The position numbers and the translations under genes were made by a program. DNA of 64,000 bases from Embleya sp040605455 (lineage in GTDB: Bacteria > Actinomycetota > Actinomycetes > Streptomycetales > Streptomycetaceae). This document shows positions 60,113 through 64,000 of the stretch, piece by piece. The DNA lies in contig NZ_JBEXCV010000005.1 of the NCBI RefSeq assembly GCF_040605455.1, positions 62,001-126,000 of the forward strand, read 5' to 3'. The notes below the pieces were generated by a model. The model made no database searches and was not told the DNA's origin. It was given only the letters and a program-made list of their open reading frames with translations. Position 1 is the first letter of the stretch, and each line of letters begins with the position of its first letter.

Positions 60113-60435
60113 CGAACCTGCTCGACAACGCGGCCAAGTTCAGCCCGCCCGGCGGCCCGGTCGAGGTGCGGCTCGGCGCCGACCTCGAACTCACCGTGCG
60201 CGACCACGGCCCCGGCATCGCGGCCGAGGACCTGCCGTACGTCTTCGACCGCTTCTACCGGGCCTCCGCGGCGCGTTCGCTGCCCGGCTCCGGGCTCGGG
60301 CTGGCGATGGCCCGGCAGATCGCCAGGGCGCACGGCGCCACGCTCACCGCCGAGCCGGCGTCCGGCGGGGGCGCACTGTTTCGGCTGCGGTTCGCCGGCA
60401 CACCGCCGGGCGCGGGGTCGCCGAACGCCGAATAG
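60109..60435 (+). pseudogene. 5'-truncated histidine kinase, HATPase end only
   Basis: From about 60109 the frame encodes the ATP-binding domain end of a sensor kinase: NLLDNAAKFSPPGGPVEVRL (N box), DHGPGIAAEDLPYVFDRFYR (G1 and F boxes), PGSGLGLAMARQIARAHGA (G2). The sensor, membrane helices and H box are gone. It is fused head to head with the truncated epimerase. No response regulator is nearby. Confidence 0.75.
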
Positions 60436-60489
60436 GTGCCGGTCGGGGCGCCACCGACCGGCCGCCACCGACCGGGCGGACCCCGGCGC

Positions 60490-61479
60490 TCAGTTGCGGT
60501 CCGCGAGCAGGTGTCGGGAGCCGTCGACACCCACCCCCTCGCGCCGCAGCGCCCGGGTGCGGTGTTCGCGCGGACTCATCCCCCGGACCCGCTTGAAGGC
60601 CGTGCTGAGCGCGAACGCGTCGCCGTAGCCCACCTTCTCCGCGACCCCGCCGACCGTGGCGTCCGGTTCGCACAGCAGGTCCGCAGCCAGGGCGAGGCGC
60701 CAGCCGGTGAGGAAGGTCATCGGTGGTTCGCCGATCAGCTCGGCGAACCGGCGGGCCAGCGAGGCCCGGGAGACCCCCGCCTCGGCGGCCAGCGACGCGA
60801 CCGTCCACGGCTGTTCGGGGTTGTTGTAGATCAGACCCAGCACGTGCCCGACCACCGGATCGCGGTAACCGCGGTACCAGCCCGGCGCGTCCGACCCCGA
60901 CCGGGCGAACCACGTGCGCAGCATGGCGATCAGCAGCAGGTCCAACAGCCGGTCCAGGACCGCGTCCTGCCCGGGCCCGTCCTTGACGATCTCGTCGGCC
61001 AGCAGCGGGATCACCGCGAAGTCCCCCTCGCTGTGCCGGATCACCGCGAGCGCGGGCAGCGCCTCCAGCAGCGAGCGGCTGACCTCGCCGGCCATCTGGT
61101 ACGTCCCGGTCAACATGATCGTCTCGGCGTCCGCGCTGTTGCCCCAGGAACGCACGCCCAGGGCCATCTCCTTGGCCAGGTCCCGCCCGTCCGGGGTCGA
61201 ACAGCGCTGGCCCGGATGGATGATGATCTGCGGCTGCGAGCCCGGCTCGTCGGAGATCCGGTAGTGGTCGGGGCCGCGCACGATCGCCACGTCTCCGGCG
61301 GTCAGTCGTACCGCCTCACCCCGATCCAACGCGATCCACGCATGGCCGCGCACCATCGACACGATGGTCAGCGGCGCCTCGTCGTGAATGCGCATCGACC
61401 ACGGCGGGCTCAGCATCGAACGGAGCAGGAAGGCGCCTTGCGCCCGAGGTCCGTTGAGCAGACTCGCGAGAGCGTCCAT
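60490..61479 (-). CDS. AraC-family regulator with cupin ligand domain
   Basis: A protein of 329 aa from ATG 61479. N-terminal cupin_6-type domain (about 10-195) and a C-terminal AraC double HTH (about 215-315): WTVASLAAEAGVSRASLARR and GYGDAFALSTAFKRVRGMSP. Divergent from an NmrA-type gene, 80 bp between starts; such AraC regulators commonly control the adjacent oxidoreductase. Confidence 0.85.
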   Translation of the reverse strand: MDALASLLNGPRAQGAFLLRSMLSPPWSMRIHDEAPLTIVSMVRGHAWIALDRGEAVRLTAGDVAIVRGPDHYRISDEPGSQPQIIIHPGQRCSTPDGRDLAKEMALGVRSWGNSADAETIMLTGTYQMAGEVSRSLLEALPALAVIRHSEGDFAVIPLLADEIVKDGPGQDAVLDRLLDLLLIAMLRTWFARSGSDAPGWYRGYRDPVVGHVLGLIYNNPEQPWTVASLAAEAGVSRASLARRFAELIGEPPMTFLTGWRLALAADLLCEPDATVGGVAEKVGYGDAFALSTAFKRVRGMSPREHRTRALRREGVGVDGSRHLLADRN

Positions 61480-61559
61480 GCGCAAATCCTAGACGATCAA
61501 ACATGCAATTGGGTGTTTCAGCGATGTTCAGTCTCACTACGAGGGCATTGAATAGAGCC

Positions 61560-62414
61560 ATGACAACGAGCGAGCAGCGCACCGCGAACACCACCGACAC
61601 CACCACGCTGGTCCTGGGCGGGACCGGGAAGACCGGCCGCCGGATAGCCGAGAAGCTCACCGCGCTGGGTCGTCCGGTCCGGATCGGCTCCCGATCGGCG
61701 CCCGTCCCGTTCGACTGGGAGGACCGCACGACGTGGGCCCCGGCGCTACGCGACATCGACCGCGTGTACATCTCCTTCCAGCCCGACATCGCCGCGCCCG
61801 GCGGTGCGGACACGGTCGGCGCGTTCGCCGACCTCGCCGTCGAGAGCGGCGTCCGGCACCTGGTCCTGCTGTCCGGCCGCGGCGAGCCCGAGGCCCAGGA
61901 CGCCGAGGCCCGGGTGCGCGCGTCCGGCGCCCAGTGGACGATCGTGCGGGCCTCCTTCTTCGCGCAGAACTTCGACGAAGGCGAGTTCCTCGGCCCGATC
62001 ATGGACGGCGAGGTCGCGCTTCCGGTCGGCGACGTGGGTGAACCCTTCATCGACGTGGACGACATCGCCGACGTCGCGGTCGCCGCGCTCACCGAGGACG
62101 GACACACCGGCCAGGTCTACGAGGTGACCGGCCCGCGGCTGCTGACCTTCGCCGACGCGGTCGCCGAGATCGCCCGTGCGTCGGGCCGGGAAATCACGTT
62201 CGTGCAGGTCCCGTTGGAGGCATACTCGGCGGTCCTGGCCGAGCACGGGGTGCCCGCCGAGGTCATCGACCTGCTGTCCTTCCTGTTCGGCGAGGTCCTC
62301 GACGGGCGCAACGCACACGTCTGCGACGGCGTGCGGCGCGCACTCGGCCGGGCACCCCGTGACTTCTCCGACTACGCACGCGACGCCGCCGCCCGCGGCG
62401 TCTGGAAGGTGTGA
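61560..62414 (+). CDS. NmrA/NAD(P)-binding atypical SDR
   Basis: A protein of 284 aa from ATG 61560. Rossmann motif LVLGGTGKTGRRIAEKL at residues 17-33; LVLLSGRGE, IVRASFFAQNF and FIDVDDIADVAVAAL are typical of NmrA/HSCARG-like proteins that sense NADPH or reduce quinones. It starts the rightward group NmrA-DUF1772-DUF1772 and is likely controlled by the divergent AraC. Confidence 0.83.
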   Translation: MTTSEQRTANTTDTTTLVLGGTGKTGRRIAEKLTALGRPVRIGSRSAPVPFDWEDRTTWAPALRDIDRVYISFQPDIAAPGGADTVGAFADLAVESGVRHLVLLSGRGEPEAQDAEARVRASGAQWTIVRASFFAQNFDEGEFLGPIMDGEVALPVGDVGEPFIDVDDIADVAVAALTEDGHTGQVYEVTGPRLLTFADAVAEIARASGREITFVQVPLEAYSAVLAEHGVPAEVIDLLSFLFGEVLDGRNAHVCDGVRRALGRAPRDFSDYARDAAARGVWKV

Positions 62415-62416
62415 CC

Positions 62417-62896
62417 ATGAGCGGCCCCCTGTTCATCCTGACGCTTGTCGCGGCCCTGGGCTGCGCATCCATGGGCGGAGTCTTCTTCGGCTTCTCCTCC
62501 TTCGTCATGGCGGGCCTCGGCCGGCTGCCGGCGGCTCAGGGGGCCGCGGCCATGCGTTCGATCAACGTCACGGCCGTGACCGCCCCCTTCATGGCCGGCC
62601 TGTTCGGCACCGCCCTGCTGTGCGTGGGCCTGGGCATCGCGGCGGTCGTCTCGTGGGGCGAGGCATACGCGGTGTACCTGCTCGTCGGCGCCGTGCTCTA
62701 CCTGCTCGGCACGATCGTGCTCACCGCCGGCTACCACGTGCCCCGCAACAACGCGCTCGCCGCAGTGGAGCCGAACTCCGCCGCGGAGGAAAACCTCTGG
62801 GCCGGCTACCTCACCGACTGGACGAGGGCGAACCACATACGCGCACTCTCCGGCATCGCCGCGGCCGCCTGCCTCGTCGTAGCCCTGACCCGCTGA
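62417..62896 (+). CDS. DUF1772 (anthrone oxygenase-like) membrane protein
   Basis: A protein of 159 aa from ATG 62417 after GGAAGG, two bases past the NmrA stop. Four membrane helices; GGVFFGFSSFVMAGLGRLP, YHVPRNNALAAVE and WTRANHIRALSG are the DUF1772 marks. In polyketide pathways members catalyse cofactor-free anthrone oxidation; in most bacteria the role is unknown. A second DUF1772 gene follows 72 bp later. Confidence 0.8.
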   Translation: MSGPLFILTLVAALGCASMGGVFFGFSSFVMAGLGRLPAAQGAAAMRSINVTAVTAPFMAGLFGTALLCVGLGIAAVVSWGEAYAVYLLVGAVLYLLGTIVLTAGYHVPRNNALAAVEPNSAAEENLWAGYLTDWTRANHIRALSGIAAAACLVVALTR

Positions 62897-62968
62897 CGCC
62901 GCGGCACCACCGACACCACCGACACCCGAGCACCCAGCACTCAGCCACTCGAAAACGGGGATCCAGGC

Positions 62969-63514
62969 ATGACCGAGCAGTTCACAACTCCGCGCACCAC
63001 ACCACGTCCCACTCGCACCGCCGCCGTACTGCTCGGCGCCACCCTGCTCACCACGGGCCTGGTCGCCGGTGTCTACTTCGCCTTCGCCGTCGCGATCATG
63101 CCGGGCCTGGGACACGTCGACGACCGCGCCTTCATCGACGTCCTCCAGCAGGTCAACAAGCGGATCGAGAACCCGGTCTTCTTCGCGTGCTTCTTCGGCG
63201 CCCCGATCCTCGGCGTGATCTCGATCGTGCGAACCCGCAAGCTCGGCCTCACCGAAGCGAACCGCTGGATCATCGCCGGCGTGGTCCTCGCCTTCGTCGG
63301 CATGCTGATCACCATGGGCGGCAACATCCCGCTCAACAACAAGCTCAAGGACGCCGGCGACCCCGCGAAGATCGCCGACCCCGCCAAGCTCCGCGAAGAC
63401 GTCGAAAACACCTGGATCGCCTGGAACATCGCCCGCACCCTCGCCGCCACCGCCGCCCTGGCCACCCTCGCCCGGGCCGTCCACGTCCTCGCCCGCACCA
63501 CCCGCGCCTCCTGA
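62969..63514 (+). CDS. Second DUF1772 membrane protein
   Basis: A protein of 181 aa. Four membrane helices, with GVYFAFAVAIMPGLGHVDDR, GGNIPLNNKLKDAG and WIAWNIARTLAATAA. It shares the small-protein plan of the preceding gene, so the two are paralogues. Preceded by AAAACGGGGATCC. Last gene of the group. Confidence 0.8.
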   Translation: MTEQFTTPRTTPRPTRTAAVLLGATLLTTGLVAGVYFAFAVAIMPGLGHVDDRAFIDVLQQVNKRIENPVFFACFFGAPILGVISIVRTRKLGLTEANRWIIAGVVLAFVGMLITMGGNIPLNNKLKDAGDPAKIADPAKLREDVENTWIAWNIARTLAATAALATLARAVHVLARTTRAS

Positions 63515-63528
63515 GCACACAAGCACGA

Positions 63529-63568
63529 AGACCCGCCTCGGTGAGCGACTGCTCGCCGGAGCGGGTCT
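63529..63568. terminator. Hairpin between DUF1772 and rtcB
   Basis: AGACCCGC (63529-63536) and GCGGGTCT (63561-63568) enclose an inner GGTGAGC/GCTCGCC stem. The hairpin lies between two convergent genes. No T-run. Confidence 0.5.
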
Positions 63569-63701
63569 CGGCGTTTCCGGTCACCGACCGCGAGGTCCTC
63601 GGCGGACGCGAGCTGCGCGATCCGCCGATGGCGGCTCACCAAAGCGGAGGAGCCGGTCGAACCGACTCCCCCGCCGTTGACGCTGTTCTCGTGATGCCCG
63701 G

Positions 63702-64000
63702 TCAGCCCTTGACCGTGATCAACGGCTTCAGGTGCGTGACGATCTCGACCAGATCGGACTGCTGACGCATGACCCGGTCCAGGTTCTTGTACGCGCCCGG
63801 GATCTCGTCCACGACACCCGCGTCCTTGCGGCACTCGACACCCTCGGTCTGCTCGACCAAGTCCTTCACGGTGAACCGCTTCTTCGCCGCGTTCCGGCTC
63901 ATCTTCCGACCCGCCCCATGCGACGCCGAGTTGAACGCGTCCATGTTGCCGAGGCCGCGCACGATGTACGAACCGACCGCCATCGAACCCGGGATGATGC
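63702..64000 (-). CDS. rtcB: RNA-splicing ligase RtcB, C-terminal part cut by window edge
   Basis: The last 99 codons are present, running leftward; the start is outside the window. Features: IIPGSMAVGSYIVRGLGN, SASHGAGRKMSR with the guanylylated His, VVDEIPGAYKNLDRVM and VTHLKPLITVKG. RtcB seals 2',3'-cyclic phosphate RNA ends with GTP and Mn, for tRNA or RNA repair. No archease or RtcA is visible. The end fits full-length bacterial RtcB. Confidence 0.9.
   Translation of the reverse strand, partial: IIPGSMAVGSYIVRGLGNMDAFNSASHGAGRKMSRNAAKKRFTVKDLVEQTEGVECRKDAGVVDEIPGAYKNLDRVMRQQSDLVEIVTHLKPLITVKG

Noticed and set aside
60113..60218. Extra 35 codons at the start of the epimerase frame
   Set aside because: This part is antisense to the well-conserved N and G1 boxes of the kinase fragment and has no epimerase similarity.

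Overview
The window is very GC-rich DNA from an actinomycete, most likely a member of the Streptomycetaceae. Evidence for this is the many GTG/TTG starts, the DUF397 and DUF5753 proteins, an SCO2583-like membrane protein, a futalosine-type menaquinone locus, and a Streptomyces-style gene order joining menaquinone, cytochrome c maturation and hemL genes. No rRNA, tRNA, CRISPR array, complete insertion sequence or prophage was found. All assignments come from reading the sequence; none has been checked by database search.

Region 1 (1-14.1 kb) is a mixed housekeeping and accessory stretch. It holds the start of a threonine ammonia-lyase gene, a MarR regulator, a sigma-like factor with a membrane partner, cystathionine gamma-synthase, two paralogous lipoproteins, an FN3 lipoprotein, DUF4186 and GNAT genes, an MFS exporter divergent from a WYL regulator, and a DAACS symporter. 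The symporter is preceded by a 28-codon Cys-containing leader peptide. Several gene remnants lie here: a YoeB/Txe toxin tail, an XRE antitoxin that has lost its HTH, and the ends of an HxlR and a LuxR regulator.

Region 2 (14.1-40.4 kb) is the conserved core. mqnE, ubiX (mqnM), ubiD (mqnL) and ubiA (mqnP) are dispersed through it, and they cover the aminofutalosine synthase step and the late prenylation/decarboxylation steps of menaquinone synthesis. They are followed by a System II cytochrome c maturation set (resA-ccdA-resB-ccsB), a histidine phosphatase and hemL. Between them sit a tandem pair of double-domain SUKH-4-like proteins, an Lrp regulator with a palindromic site, a rhomboid protease, a D-aminoacylase/IclR pair and two DUF4139 proteins.

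Region 3 (40.5-49 kb) contains lipoproteins, a TetR/TauD pair with a palindromic operator, and an XRE-DUF5753 regulator facing a DUF397 gene. Between those two lie a promoter-plus-terminator unit that looks like a small RNA and a 40-codon membrane peptide. A receptor Ser/Thr kinase and a membrane-anchored partner follow.

Region 4 (49-55.5 kb) is a coherent catabolic locus. A CYP142-like P450 and a TetR repressor run leftward; an alpha-methylacyl-CoA racemase, nitroreductase, SDR and FadD19-like acyl-CoA ligase run rightward. A perfect palindrome lies between the two halves. The gene set resembles the activation stage of steroid or branched-isoprenoid side-chain degradation.

Region 5 (55.5-64 kb) is accessory: DUF2797, an SCO2583-like protein, a double CMD protein, GNAT, a head-to-head fusion of two 5'-truncated genes (sugar epimerase and histidine kinase), an AraC/NmrA/DUF1772 group, and the end of rtcB.
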